Source: Christiangramia forsetii KT0803 (GTDB lineage: Bacteria > Bacteroidota > Bacteroidia > Flavobacteriales > Flavobacteriaceae). From it: a DNA stretch of 64,000 bases. Below are positions 15,775-25,879 of this stretch, piece after piece. Both the position numbers and the translations under genes were made by a program. Each line of letters starts with the position of its first letter. The first letter of the stretch is position 1. The notes under the pieces were generated by a model. The model saw only the letters and a program-made list of their open reading frames with translations. It was not told where the DNA came from and did not search any database. The DNA lies in the NCBI RefSeq assembly GCF_000060345.1, contig NC_008571.1:806001-870000 (forward strand), read 5' to 3'.

Positions 15775-17145
15775 TTAAATTATAAGTAGACCTCCAATAT
15801 AAACGAATATTCCCAATAGCATTAACATCAAGGTGTATGGAAGAATTTCCCGGGCTTTCAATTTTGTGATCGCCAATAGGGGTAATGCCCAAAATGGTTG
15901 AAGCATATTTGTAATTTGATCGCCATAGGCAAAAGCCATAATAGCTTTGTTAAGCGGAACACCCAGTTTTAAAGCACTTTCAATAACAATTGGTCCCTGT
16001 ACCGCCCACTGGCCACCTCCACTAGGTACAAATATATTCACGAGACCTGCACTAAAAAATGTATAGACAGGTAAGCTAATATCTGTAGCGATACTTGAGA
16101 AAAAACCTGCAATATCACCCACAACTCCTGTTTCTTTCATAATACCCATAATTCCGAAATAGAGAGGGAATTGAATTAAAATAGCGGCCGCTCCACCAAT
16201 GGCTTCGTCCAGGGCATTGAGAAATGAAACAAATGAACCATGAAGTAAGACTCAAAGGCCTAACATAAAAAAGTTTAGCATGTTAGGTGTAAGGTTTCCG
16301 GCGAGAAGGTTGGAACCATAACTAAACAAAAAAGCAGTTATTAGTAGAATCCCAAATATCAGGCTTAAGTATTTAGAATGATCAAGTTTTTCTGCACCTT
16401 CTATAATTGAGTTTCTTTTAATTTCTTTTTCAGCTAGTAACTCAACGTATGATGTTTCAGTTTTTTTGCTAACCACCCAGAGTAGCATAGGAACCAGAAC
16501 AAGTAGAACTCCAAAAAGGATTAGGTTCCAATCGGCAAAAATGGTGGTTTCTGTTGGGATACTATCAGGCAATTGTTGGACAAGATTCTCACTTCCCTTT
16601 CCTGAAAATAATGATTTAATATGCCCGCTTTCCGCAGCTTTTAAAGGAGCGCTCCCGCTAATTCCACCGTGCCATACCATAAGACCCACATATCCAGCAG
16701 CGCCAACCAAAGGATAGTTGATTTTAAACCCACGGTCTCTGGCGGCTTCTCCAACTTTTCTCGCCATAATTGCTCCAAAAATAAGTCCCAGACCCCAATT
16801 AAAGAAAGCTACAAGCATAGTAGACACCGAAACCATAACAACCGCGCTGGCATTGTCTTTTACGATACTGGTTAATTTTTCAGTGATCCATGAAACAGGC
16901 CTTGTAAGTACCAGAACATGTCCTAATACCAGGATCAGCATCATTTGAACTGCAAATACAAGGAGTGCAGGATCCCACATTCCGTTCTGCCAGAATTTAA
17001 GAATATTTATCATGGACTCGCCATTGGTCTTACCGGTGAATAGAAAAGCCATGGCGATAGTAAATAAAGTGAGAAGAACTGCAAGAGTAAAAGGTGCAGG
17101 TATTAATTTTTTAAAAGCTAATTCTATATATCGAGTAGTTCTCAT
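15775..17145 (-). pseudogene. atoE: Short-chain fatty acid transporter (AtoE-like), interrupted by an in-frame TGA
   Basis: The frame from ATG at 17145 to the final stop at 15775 would give a membrane protein of about 456 residues, the normal size of AtoE-type transporters, with many hydrophobic helices. It is cut by a TGA at 16252-16254 after FFMLGL; the same frame then continues without shift with VLLHGSFVSFL and IQFPLYFGIMGIM, both typical of the family. One base (GGA to TGA) explains the break, since Gly is expected there. Outcome: a recent nonsense pseudogene, read-through, or a sequencing error. The two parts are 297 residues (17145-16252) and a downstream piece whose first internal ATG is at 16149. 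Confidence 0.8.
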
Positions 17146-17491
17146 AATTGGGTTTAGAAATCTTTTAAAAATGGAAAATTCTCAGGAAAGATATAAAAAC
17201 ATTTACGAAGGTATTGAAAGCCAATAATACAGGTAGACTGATTTAATATGATGGTTAAAAACGGTGAATAACCTCTTAGAAGCGGTAAGTGCCTAAAACC
17301 AGAAAAATTTAAGCTGTAGTCATTTTAATTTGGGTTAAAATCTATTATTGAGCATCTGGATACTATAGTTCAGCTACTGAAATCATTCTACTAAGATACA
17401 GGGTAATCTACTGTAAATTAGCATTATAATTATTTCATTAATCAATTAATTGACAGTTAGAAAATCATTATTCATTTAAAAAACATTCATC
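17146..17491. other. Divergent promoter region without recognisable features
   Basis: 346 bp between the transporter pseudogene and the exported protein gene. I see no gene, hairpin with a T run or repeat. A TATCTTTC near the left end, read on the minus strand, could be a -7 element for the transporter. Confidence 0.5.
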
Positions 17492-18055
17492 ATGAGAACA
17501 TTAATTTTTTCTTTATTATTAGTTGCTGTGACCGTTGTAGGACACGCACAAGAACAGAAGATTACTCAACTGGAAGAAGCCAAAGTAGGATTTGCACCAC
17601 TTGACGCCAAGATTACACAAATTGGAGATAGTTTCTCCTATAAAGTAGAAGAAGCATACGCAGGAGAATTCACCAAAGATGCTATCGGATTTATGAAAGC
17701 TAATTTTGACATCAATAATTTCATCACCGAATTTGAAGGAGATAAATACACATCTTACCTGGTAACATTTAGAAGTAAAAAAGGGCATTTATCTGCCAAC
17801 TTCAATCAAGAAGGGGAATTGGTTAAAACCTATCAAAAATTTAAGGATATCGTTTTACCACTTGATGTAAGGAGAGAAGTATATATGACTAACAAAGGTT
17901 GGACCATGACTTCAAATAAATACATCGCCTCAGGTAGAGGAGACCTTGTTGAGAAAGAAGTTTACAAAATAAAGCTTGATAATGGCAATCAAAAACGAAG
18001 CATCAAACTGAATCCAAGATCTGTTTCCAGAAATTCAGTAGCAGTTAATAATTAG
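17492..18055 (+). CDS. Exported protein of unknown function
   Basis: 187 residues with a clear signal peptide (MRTLIFSLLLVAVTVVGHAQ, cleavage after AQ near residue 20). The mature part is mixed alpha/beta with repeated F/Y-rich strands (GDKYTSYLVTFRSKKGHL, EGELVKTYQKFKD), reminiscent of PepSY-like periplasmic proteins, but the similarity is too weak to name it. It has its own terminator and is followed by a LytTR-type two-component pair on the same strand, 204 bp away; it may be a target of that system, which is only a guess from position. Confidence 0.65.
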   Translation: MRTLIFSLLLVAVTVVGHAQEQKITQLEEAKVGFAPLDAKITQIGDSFSYKVEEAYAGEFTKDAIGFMKANFDINNFITEFEGDKYTSYLVTFRSKKGHLSANFNQEGELVKTYQKFKDIVLPLDVRREVYMTNKGWTMTSNKYIASGRGDLVEKEVYKIKLDNGNQKRSIKLNPRSVSRNSVAVNN

Positions 18056-18095
18056 TATTGCATTTTTAAATTTAGTTGTTTGAGTTTTATGCAGG

Positions 18096-18128
18096 GGCTA
18101 TCAAAATCTCAATTTTGATAGCCTTTTA
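18096..18128 (+). terminator. Intrinsic terminator after the exported protein gene
   Basis: ggctatcaaaa pairs with ttttgatagcc, loop of 6 nt, followed by ttttatt. It lies about 40 bp after the stop codon. Confidence 0.8.
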
Positions 18129-18259
18129 TTTCAAATTAAGTAATGAAATTTTATGATAAAAACTAAGTAACTCTATTGATGAATTAACGAAAATGAGAAA
18201 TTTTCAGTAAAGAAGTTCAAATAGTTTTAAATTGTATTTATCAAACTATTGTGTAAAGC

Positions 18260-19024
18260 ATGAAAGCACTTGTAATTGACGACGAAGAACTGGCCAGAAG
18301 GAGAGTTCTAAATCTACTGGAAGATGTAGAGAAAATAGAAGTTATTGGTGAATGTTCCAATGGACGCACCGCTATTGAAAGAATAAATACAGATAAGCCA
18401 GATCTCGTTTTCCTTGATATCAATATGAAAGATATGAATGGATTTGAAGTGCTGAAGCAAGTTGAAATTTCACCTAAACCCATTGTTATTTTTGTAACAG
18501 CCTATGATAATTACGCTTTGAAGGCTTTTGATGCGGAAGCATTTGACTTCCTATTAAAACCATTTAAAGATCAGCGATTTTTTAAAACCATCAATAAAGT
18601 GCTTGAAACTACGAAAACAGAAGCAAATGTTACTTTTGAAAAACGTCTGGTAGAATTTTTTCATGAATATTCTAAGGGCGGACTTCAACTTAATTCAGTA
18701 CAAAAAATACCGGTAAAACAAGGTAATAAGACAGCTCTGGTAGACCCTAACCATATTTTATACATCCAGGCTTCAGGTTATTACGCCGAGATCTTTGTAG
18801 ATTCAAAAAAATATGTGCTGCGGGAATCTTTAAATAATCTCTCGGAAATACTCGATAGCAATACCTTCGTGAGAATACATAGATCTACTATCGCGAACCT
18901 TAAGTATGTAAATGAAATTATACATTCAGATTATTCTGAAATAGACGCAAAAATGACCGATGGTAAACTATTACACGTCAGTAAGTCCCACAAAAAGGAG
19001 TTTCTGGAAAAAATAGGAATTTAA
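18260..19024 (+). CDS. LytTR-family response regulator
   Basis: 254 residues: receiver domain with Asp53 (LVFLDINMKD) and Lys at the end of strand 5 (LLKPF), then a LytTR DNA-binding domain from about residue 150 (IPVKQGNKTALVDPNHILYIQA ... RIHRSTIANLKYV). LytTR regulators bind direct repeats upstream of targets. The kinase gene follows after one base, so the two are translated together. The signal and regulon are unknown; in Bacteroidota such pairs often control surface or exported proteins. Confidence 0.92.
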   Translation: MKALVIDDEELARRRVLNLLEDVEKIEVIGECSNGRTAIERINTDKPDLVFLDINMKDMNGFEVLKQVEISPKPIVIFVTAYDNYALKAFDAEAFDFLLKPFKDQRFFKTINKVLETTKTEANVTFEKRLVEFFHEYSKGGLQLNSVQKIPVKQGNKTALVDPNHILYIQASGYYAEIFVDSKKYVLRESLNNLSEILDSNTFVRIHRSTIANLKYVNEIIHSDYSEIDAKMTDGKLLHVSKSHKKEFLEKIGI

Positions 19025-19025
19025 G

Positions 19026-20138
19026 ATGAGCCTCTCAACACTCAAAAAGAAGTACATAGATTTCAAACTGGTTTTATTACTGGCAGGATTCTATTTGATG
19101 TTTGACCTGGTATTAATTGTGAAGGTCGCCTATATGCGGACCTATATGAAGTCGCCAGAGGGAGTAGAAAATTTTATGTGGTCAGAATTCTTAGTACATA
19201 ATCTACTTTTTGATTATGTGATTGTGGTGAGTTATATGACGCTTATAGCCATTAGCACCAAACGATTTCTAAACAAAAATTACCCCTGGGTTAAGATCAT
19301 CTCTATTCACACGCTCTTTTCAATTCTTATAGGCCTGATCATTCGACTTATTTTCGACTTTTATTCTATTATCGCCGGACATATTGAAATAGCTGATTTC
19401 AATCTAAGAAAAAGTATCAATGCTTTTATTTATGTGATAGATCTAAACTTTCTGATCTATTTTGCGATGATTTTTATCATTTACACGTATTATTATTTGA
19501 GACAGGTTAAAGAAGCAGAAAAGCAACATTCTAAACTGGAATCGCAATTGGTGAATACGAGAATGAAAATGTTATCCTCCCAATTGCAGCCACATTTTCT
19601 CTTTAATACACTTAACTCTATCGCAGTCTTAACAGATATGGATGCAAACAAAGCGAAAGACACGATTGCAGATTTAAGTGACTTTTTACGAGAAATACTT
19701 TATAACAGTGACCGTAACAGGATTACTTTGGATGAAGAATTGAGAATTCTGGAATATTATTTAAACATTGTAAACGTCAGGTTTTCAGATCACCTAACTA
19801 TCACGAAAGATATTGACGAATCTTTAATGCTGAAGAAAGTACCTGCAATGCTACTTCAACCGGTGATAGAAAATTCAATCAAGCATGGATATTCTTACGA
19901 TCATACAGATTTAAATATTAATGTATTTATATACCAGGAAGATAAAATGCTGGTCGTAAAAGTAGAAAATGACGGTGCTCCGGTATCAGAAACCCATAGC
20001 CAGTTAATGCAGAAAGGGGTGGGCTTAAAGAATATAGATGACAGGCTACACAATCTTTATAAAACAAATTACTTTTTCGAAATTAGAAATAAGGAAGATG
20101 GAAAAGGGGTAGAAACGATTATTAAGATTCCAGAATAG
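19026..20138 (+). CDS. LytS-like membrane sensor histidine kinase
   Basis: 370 residues with four predicted membrane helices in the first 155 residues and no large extracellular domain, then a coiled coil (EAEKQHSKLESQL), the His_kinase motif with His190 (LSSQLQPHFLFNTLNS) and an HATPase domain (N box LLQPVIENSIKHG). It belongs to the group that pairs with LytTR regulators. The gene starts one base after its regulator. The membrane-embedded sensor suggests that a lipophilic or envelope signal is detected. Confidence 0.92.
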   Translation: MSLSTLKKKYIDFKLVLLLAGFYLMFDLVLIVKVAYMRTYMKSPEGVENFMWSEFLVHNLLFDYVIVVSYMTLIAISTKRFLNKNYPWVKIISIHTLFSILIGLIIRLIFDFYSIIAGHIEIADFNLRKSINAFIYVIDLNFLIYFAMIFIIYTYYYLRQVKEAEKQHSKLESQLVNTRMKMLSSQLQPHFLFNTLNSIAVLTDMDANKAKDTIADLSDFLREILYNSDRNRITLDEELRILEYYLNIVNVRFSDHLTITKDIDESLMLKKVPAMLLQPVIENSIKHGYSYDHTDLNINVFIYQEDKMLVVKVENDGAPVSETHSQLMQKGVGLKNIDDRLHNLYKTNYFFEIRNKEDGKGVETIIKIPE

Positions 20139-20275
20139 GGTTTTATATAGAACCACTTTTTTGTATCATAAAATAAAATTTATTTCCCTCCATATAATTA
20201 ACTAAGTTTTTAAAATTGTTCTATTGTAAAGAATCTAATTTTCAATTAAATTAAAGTTACATTTCTAATTGAAAA

Positions 20276-20941
20276 ATGGGCAAGATTAAAAAGCCGAAAT
20301 ATTATCCTCCCAAAGAAGAAAAACTAAATATCCTATCACATGGAATTGGGTTTATTTTGAGTATTGTAGCTCTGGTAATGCTCATTCTCAAAGCTCTGGA
20401 AATAGGGGAACATATACACCTAATCAGCTTTATTATTTTTGGAGCAAGTATGGTTTTAGTATACGCTGCATCTACTTTTTATCATAGTGCTAAAACACAT
20501 CGACTCCGAATGAAACTGAACATTCTGGATCATGCGGCTATCTATATTCTTATTGCAGGTACTTATACCCCTTTTGCCTTGATTACGTTGAATGGAACTA
20601 CGGGATGGATCATATTATGGGTGGTATGGCTTATGGCACTGGTAGGGGTAATTTTAAAATTATTTTACGCAGGACGTTATCAATTACTATCAACCATTAT
20701 GTATGTAGCTATGGGTTGGCTTATAATTTTTGCATTAAATCCTTTGATTGAAAATTTATCGACTCCTGGATTGCAGTGGCTTTTTGCCGGAGGTATTTCA
20801 TATACAATTGGAGCGGTATTTTTTATGCTGAATAAAATTTCATTTAATCACGCTATTTTTCACATTTTCGTACTTCTGGGAACCTTCGCCCATTTTGTAA
20901 GTATTTATTTCTATATCTTACCAGCAGTAGAATCTGTATAA
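20276..20941 (+). CDS. trhA: Hemolysin III family (PAQR-like) membrane protein
   Basis: 221 residues, seven predicted membrane helices. The family signatures are visible: LSHGIGF near residue 24, ASTFYHSAKTHR near 65, LDHAAIYILIAGTYTP near 84, and the C-terminal HAIFHIFVLLGTFAHF. The conserved His and Asp residues form a zinc site in the related adiponectin receptors. The bacterial protein TrhA is tied to membrane fluidity; the old name hemolysin is misleading. The gene stands alone. Confidence 0.88.
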   Translation: MGKIKKPKYYPPKEEKLNILSHGIGFILSIVALVMLILKALEIGEHIHLISFIIFGASMVLVYAASTFYHSAKTHRLRMKLNILDHAAIYILIAGTYTPFALITLNGTTGWIILWVVWLMALVGVILKLFYAGRYQLLSTIMYVAMGWLIIFALNPLIENLSTPGLQWLFAGGISYTIGAVFFMLNKISFNHAIFHIFVLLGTFAHFVSIYFYILPAVESV

Positions 20942-21012
20942 TACTTATTTTGAAGTTTTAAGAAGCATTTATAGTAAAATCTTTTCAGAGTTCATAAATA
21001 CCAGTTTATTAA

Positions 21013-22260
21013 ATGGAATATTTTTTAATTACTACCATACTTGTTTGCCTGGCTTCCATATTTGGCTTCATCAATGTTAAGTTCTTAAAACTACCTAATA
21101 GCATAGGCTTAATGCTTATAACCATAGTTTTTAGTTTAATCGTTCTAGGAATAAGTGCCTTTGACGATACCTTGCTAAATGCCGAAAAAGAGATCATTAC
21201 CAGTATAGACTTTCAAACAGTATTATTGGATGTTATGTTGAGCTTTTTACTATTTGCAGGTGCTCTACATACTAATTTCGAGCAATTAAAGATTCAGAGG
21301 TGGCCCGTTTTAGTTTTTTCTACTATTGGTGTGTTGGTATCAACCTTTCTAGTTGGTACGCTTATGTTCTTTATTCTACAATTAGTATCCATGCAGGTTG
21401 ATTTTATATACTGTTTACTTTTTGGAGCCTTAATATCCCCCACAGATCCTATTGCGGTATTGGGAATTCTGAAAAAGGCCGGTGCCCCGAAACGATTGGA
21501 AACAAAAATCGTGGGAGAATCTCTTTTTAATGATGGAGTAGGAGTGGTAGTATTTTTAACGATTTTCAAAATAGCCTCGTCCAGTTCAGGAGAAATAGAA
21601 ATTGGTGAGATCCTAGAATTATTCGGGATGGAGGTAATAGGCGGAATAGCTATAGGCGGAGTATTAGGTTATATAACCTACAGACTTATGAAATCTATAG
21701 ATGATTACGACATCGAGGTAATTATTACACTCGCCGCCGTAATGGGTGGCACTGCAGTGGCACATCATTTTCATTTTTCAGCACCTTTAGCTATGGTAAC
21801 CGCAGGATTAATTGTTGGAAACGATACAGTAAGATTGAGTACCATGTCTGAGATTACGGAAACTTATGTAGATAAATTCTGGGAGCTGATAGATATTTTG
21901 CTAAATACGATCCTCTTTGTTTTGATTGGTATGGAAATGCTGGTATTGACTTTTGAAGAAAATTATATTTTAGCCGGACTTCTCGCAATCCCTGTAGTGC
22001 TTATATGTAGATATGCTTCCTTACTTGTGCCAATTCAATTTTTTAAGCGAAAGCTGAATTTTGTCCGAAATACTAATTTGATTATGACCTGGGGCGGTCT
22101 TCGAGGAGGGATTTCCATTGCTCTTGCATTGAGCCTTACTGTAGAGATGCATCGTGAACTTTTTCTTACCATAACTTATTTTATCGTAGTATTCTCAATA
22201 TTAGTACAGGGATTGAGTGTAGGAAAAATTATTGAAAAATTGGGAGTGAAGGATTCATAG
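21013..22260 (+). CDS. Na+/H+ antiporter, CPA1 (NhaP) family
   Basis: 415 residues with 12 or so predicted membrane helices. The ion-binding motifs of CPA1 antiporters are present: [11 protein letters not shown] (Asp of helix 5) and [12 protein letters not shown] (Asn-Asp of helix 6), plus [16 protein letters not shown] near the end. No cytoplasmic C-terminal domain follows, so it is the short bacterial form. It exchanges sodium (or potassium) for protons at the inner membrane, useful in a marine cell. It is 71 bp from the hemolysin III family gene on the same strand. Confidence 0.9.
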   Translation: MEYFLITTILVCLASIFGFINVKFLKLPNSIGLMLITIVFSLIVLGISAFDDTLLNAEKEIITSIDFQTVLLDVMLSFLLFAGALHTNFEQLKIQRWPVLVFSTIGVLVSTFLVGTLMFFILQLVSMQVDFIYCLLFGALISPTDPIAVLGILKKAGAPKRLETKIVGESLFNDGVGVVVFLTIFKIASSSSGEIEIGEILELFGMEVIGGIAIGGVLGYITYRLMKSIDDYDIEVIITLAAVMGGTAVAHHFHFSAPLAMVTAGLIVGNDTVRLSTMSEITETYVDKFWELIDILLNTILFVLIGMEMLVLTFEENYILAGLLAIPVVLICRYASLLVPIQFFKRKLNFVRNTNLIMTWGGLRGGISIALALSLTVEMHRELFLTITYFIVVFSILVQGLSVGKIIEKLGVKDS

Positions 22261-22308
22261 TCCTGTATAGAGTTTTAAAATATTGATTCTGTTTTATTTT
22301 ACCAATAA

Positions 22309-22340
22309 TACCTACAAGGTCTTTTTAGACCTTGTAGGTA
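22309..22340. repeat. Perfect hairpin repeat of the ACCTACAAGGTC type
   Basis: tacctacaaggtct (22309-22322) faces its exact complement agaccttgtaggta (22327-22340) across tttt. A degenerate relative (atacctgtaaggttt ... aagcttgcaggaat) sits at about 22367-22400. The type resembles short repeats scattered in many flavobacterial genomes. It may also terminate the antiporter transcript, 48 bp upstream. Confidence 0.65.
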
Positions 22341-22438
22341 TCGTTTTAGAAATCGGTTGATCATTTATACCTGTAAGGTTTGGTAAAGCTTGCAGGAATT
22401 AAGAAACCCGTCCGCTACAATGACGTAGAAAAAATATA

Positions 22439-22466
22439 ATCCTCACTGAAAAATTTCAATGAGGAT
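22439..22466 (-). terminator. Intrinsic terminator of the DUF892 gene
   Basis: atcctca (22439-22445) pairs with tgaggat (22460-22466); the loop is partly self-complementary (tgaaa/tttca). It lies 29 bp after the stop codon on the minus strand and is followed there by tatattttt. Confidence 0.6.
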
Positions 22467-22495
22467 TGCTAAATATCTAAAATTACACTTTTGTA

Positions 22496-22981
22496 CTATG
22501 CCTTCGCTTTTTTGATGATTTTCTTTTTTGCCAGTTTTTTCAGTTTCTTCTCGGTCTTTTTTTCTTCCTTAAGCGTTTTCTTTAAAAGTTTACGAACAGA
22601 TTTTAATTTTAGTGCTTTAGCATAGCGGTATGCTGTATCATATCCGGCAATTTCATAATGCTCTACTCTCCTGGCGCAAGCAATAAGACCTGCATCCATA
22701 ACAGCGTCATTGCTTTTTTCATTTAATAGTCCCTGGCATTCCTCAATTAGACCCGCCATTGCGTTGCACTTAGTACTTCCGGGGTTTATATCCATTTCTT
22801 TACATACTTCCTGAATTCGTTCAAGATGTCTTTCGGTTTCCTTTAAATGCTTGGTAAAACCTTTTTTTAGCTTTTCGTTGGTTGCTGCTTTGATCATTTC
22901 TGGTAGAGCCTCCAGTAACTGCTTTTCTGCGGAATAAAGGTCTTTTATTTCATGTTCTAGTAATTCTGTTAGATTCTTCAT
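22496..22981 (-). CDS. DUF892 (YciE/YciF-like) ferritin-like protein
   Basis: 161 residues forming a four-helix bundle: LLEHEIKDLYSAEKQLLEAL, then HLKETERHLERIQEVC and ARRVEHYEIAGYDTAYRYAKAL, with the Glu and His residues of a di-metal site (E..H motifs). The tail is very rich in lysine. YciE/YciF proteins of enterobacteria are induced by stress; function is unproven. The basic tail is longer than in E. coli and might bind nucleic acid or a polyanion. It lies next to the cyanophycin genes on the same strand as cphA, 122 bp from its end. Confidence 0.85.
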   Translation of the reverse strand: MKNLTELLEHEIKDLYSAEKQLLEALPEMIKAATNEKLKKGFTKHLKETERHLERIQEVCKEMDINPGSTKCNAMAGLIEECQGLLNEKSNDAVMDAGLIACARRVEHYEIAGYDTAYRYAKALKLKSVRKLLKKTLKEEKKTEKKLKKLAKKKIIKKAKA

Positions 22982-23103
22982 TGTAATTTTTTGGTTGATT
23001 AGAATTTATTGACAGACTGATTTTCAGTATCAAGCCTTTAAAATATAGGACATAGTTTAATAAACCAGCTATCTGCTATTATAAAATCTGGTTAAAGTTG
23101 TGC

Positions 23104-25791
23104 TTAGGTAATTTTGGATTTTGGATTTACCCGAAATTTATATTTCCGTTTCTGAGCCTTAACCTCATGCATCTTCTCTTTTTCCTCGTTTGCTTTTAGT
23201 TCTTTTAAAAGTTCCAGGGATGCCACGATAGAATCACTACATAAAATTATAAGTGAATTTTTTGGTGCCTTCTGCGTAGCCTGTTTAATCGCATCAGTTT
23301 CAGAAGGGATTAAGCTTACCACCTTCAGCGGATCAATTTTTTGAATGCCTTCCTTTATAAGCTGTATGAGATGATCTGCCGATTTTCCTCTCAAATCCCT
23401 GTCGTTTCGAATAATGATTTCATCAAACATTTCTGCAGCAATACTTCCAATCTTTACCGTATCCCTTTCGAGTCGGTCACCAATTCCCGCGATAATTCCA
23501 ATTTTATAGGACTCAGTGAAAGTGTCTGTAAACTTTTGAAGTGCTTTCATTCCAGAAGGATTATGGGCATAATCTAGCAGAAAGCTGAATTTTCTAAATT
23601 TGAAAAAATTCAATCTGCCCGGGGTTTGACTGTCTGAAGGGATAAAACTTTGCAACGCCGCCTTCATATCCTGTATGCTAATGCCTTTAAGGTGAACCGC
23701 CAGTATTGCCGGTAGGATATTCTGGATCATAAAGTGTGCTCTGGCCTCAAAAGTAAGTGGAATTTCTTCGGCTTTCATCACCCTCATTTTCCAGACTCCA
23801 CTGGTAATGGTGACATAACCCTCTTCGTAAATTGCCGTAATTCCCCCTTCTTCCTGAAATCTTTTAATTCTGGGATTGTTCTCATCCATAGAAAAGAGTG
23901 CCAGTTTGCAACGAAGTTCGTGTCGCATGTCATAAACCAGATCATCATCTGCATTCAAAATAGCATAACCGTCGGGTTTCACTGTTTCAGGAATTACAGA
24001 TTTTAACCTGGCCAACTGGTCTATAGTATGAATACCGCCAAGTCCCAGGTGGTCACCTTCCACATTGGTAACAATGCCAATATCAGATTCCTGGAAAGCC
24101 AGTCCGGAACGAAGTAGTCCGCCGCGCGCACATTCCAGCACGGCAAAATTAATAGTTGGATCCCTTAAGACCAATTCGGTACTTTTTGGTCCTGTACAAT
24201 CGCCCGACATTACCATCCGGTTTTGGATATAGACCCCATCAGAGGTAGTATAGCCTACCAGTTTTCCACTCAGTTTAGCTATATGAGCTATAAGCCTTGT
24301 GGTAGTGGTTTTACCATTGGTTCCGGTAATGGCGATTAGTGGAATTCTTCCTGTATCGTTTTTCCCCGGAAACAACGCGTCCAGTACCGGGGCCGCTACA
24401 TTTCTTGGAAGTCCCAGGGTGGGGGCCAAGTGCATCCTAAAACCCGGTCCCGCATTCACTTCAATTACAGCGCCACCGGTTTCATCTATGGGTTTGCTAA
24501 TATCGCTGGTGATGATGTCTATCCCGCAAATATCGAGGTCTATAAGTCGGGCGATCCTTTCTGCCATAAAGATATTGGAAGAATGAACAATGGTTGTCAC
24601 ATCTTCTGCAGTTCCTCCCGTGCTAAGATTCGCCGTATCTTTTAGAAGAAGTACCTCTCCTTTTGACAAAACTGAATGTAGGTCGTATCCTTTTTTCTTT
24701 ATCAACTGAAGGCTAATTGTATTTAAATCTATTCTGGTAAGCACTTTTTCGTGCCGGTAACCTCTACGGGGATCACTATTCACTTCATCTACCAGTTCCT
24801 GAATAGTTGATTTTCCATCTCCCGTGATACTGGCCGGTGTGCGTTTGGCTGCCGCAACCAGTTTAAAGTTAACCACGAGTAAGCGGTAATCTGCACCCGA
24901 AATATGCTTTTCTACCAGAATGTTATTGGAGATTTTTTCAGCATTATGAAAAGCGCTAATAGCTTCTTCCATGTTTTGAATACCTGACGTAATTCCCCTG
25001 CCATGATTTCCATCGGTTGGTTTTATGGCCAGCGGAAAACCTAAACTGTTCACAGCGCTTTTTAATTCTTCCACATTTCTTACGCTTTCACCTTCCGGAA
25101 CCTTAATAGCTGCCTGTTGCAATAAATATTTAGTTTCTTCTTTATTACAGGCAATTTCAACGGCAATATTACTGGTTTTGCTGGTTACGGTTGCTTGAAT
25201 TCGTTGCTGGCAGGCTCCATATCCCAACTGGCAAAATGAACTTTCGTTTAGCCTGATCCATGGAATTCCTCGTTTTTCGGCTTCTCTAATAATAGATTCG
25301 GTGCTAGGACCCAAGCGTCCATCTTCCCTTAATTCTCTTAATTCCTGAATATCTTTATCTAAGTCGTAATCTTTTCCTTCAATTAAAGCTTCGCAAATAG
25401 CTACTGCAGCCTTGGCAGCATAAAAACCTGCATTTTCCTCAACATATGAAAAAACAACATGGTAAACCCCTTTTTCACCATAATCCCGGGTCCTTCCAAA
25501 ACCCGTGTCCATTTCTGCCATGGTTTGGATTTCTAAGGCTACGTGTTCAATAACGTGGCCCATCCAGGTTCCTAATTCCAGACGTGTGATAAAACCTCCG
25601 GGCCTGTTCTCAGAACAATAATGTTCTTTTAAACCTGGTAATAAATTAATGATCCGTTCATTGAATCCGGGGATTTTATTGGTTGGATAATTTTCCATTT
25701 CTTCAAGATCCAGCACCATTACGATGAGTTGATGCCGGTTTACCGACCAGTAATTTGGCCCCCTCATCGCCCTAATTTTTCTAATTTTCAT
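23104..25791 (-). CDS. cphA: Cyanophycin synthetase
   Basis: 895 residues, the size of CphA1 enzymes. The N-terminal domain has MRGPNYWSVNRHQLIVM and GHVIEHVALE, which closely follow the cyanobacterial sequence. An ATP-grasp domain (about 215-485; EVNAGPG at 444-450) adds aspartate, and a Mur-ligase-like domain with GTNGKT at 490-495 adds arginine, making the multi-L-arginyl-poly-aspartate storage polymer. The chain ends in a basic tail after residue 870. All three parts appear intact. cphB is divergent, 88 bp away, and the dipeptide-cleaving enzyme lies beyond it, so synthesis and breakdown are both encoded. Confidence 0.95.
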   Translation of the reverse strand: MKIRKIRAMRGPNYWSVNRHQLIVMVLDLEEMENYPTNKIPGFNERIINLLPGLKEHYCSENRPGGFITRLELGTWMGHVIEHVALEIQTMAEMDTGFGRTRDYGEKGVYHVVFSYVEENAGFYAAKAAVAICEALIEGKDYDLDKDIQELRELREDGRLGPSTESIIREAEKRGIPWIRLNESSFCQLGYGACQQRIQATVTSKTSNIAVEIACNKEETKYLLQQAAIKVPEGESVRNVEELKSAVNSLGFPLAIKPTDGNHGRGITSGIQNMEEAISAFHNAEKISNNILVEKHISGADYRLLVVNFKLVAAAKRTPASITGDGKSTIQELVDEVNSDPRRGYRHEKVLTRIDLNTISLQLIKKKGYDLHSVLSKGEVLLLKDTANLSTGGTAEDVTTIVHSSNIFMAERIARLIDLDICGIDIITSDISKPIDETGGAVIEVNAGPGFRMHLAPTLGLPRNVAAPVLDALFPGKNDTGRIPLIAITGTNGKTTTTRLIAHIAKLSGKLVGYTTSDGVYIQNRMVMSGDCTGPKSTELVLRDPTINFAVLECARGGLLRSGLAFQESDIGIVTNVEGDHLGLGGIHTIDQLARLKSVIPETVKPDGYAILNADDDLVYDMRHELRCKLALFSMDENNPRIKRFQEEGGITAIYEEGYVTITSGVWKMRVMKAEEIPLTFEARAHFMIQNILPAILAVHLKGISIQDMKAALQSFIPSDSQTPGRLNFFKFRKFSFLLDYAHNPSGMKALQKFTDTFTESYKIGIIAGIGDRLERDTVKIGSIAAEMFDEIIIRNDRDLRGKSADHLIQLIKEGIQKIDPLKVVSLIPSETDAIKQATQKAPKNSLIILCSDSIVASLELLKELKANEEKEKMHEVKAQKRKYKFRVNPKSKIT

Positions 25792-25879
25792 CTGTATAGC
25801 AAATTGATATGTAATGATTTAAATAAAATTAGACTATTTAAGGCAACAAGCGTATTTTAGTATTCTCAATTTTACGTTA

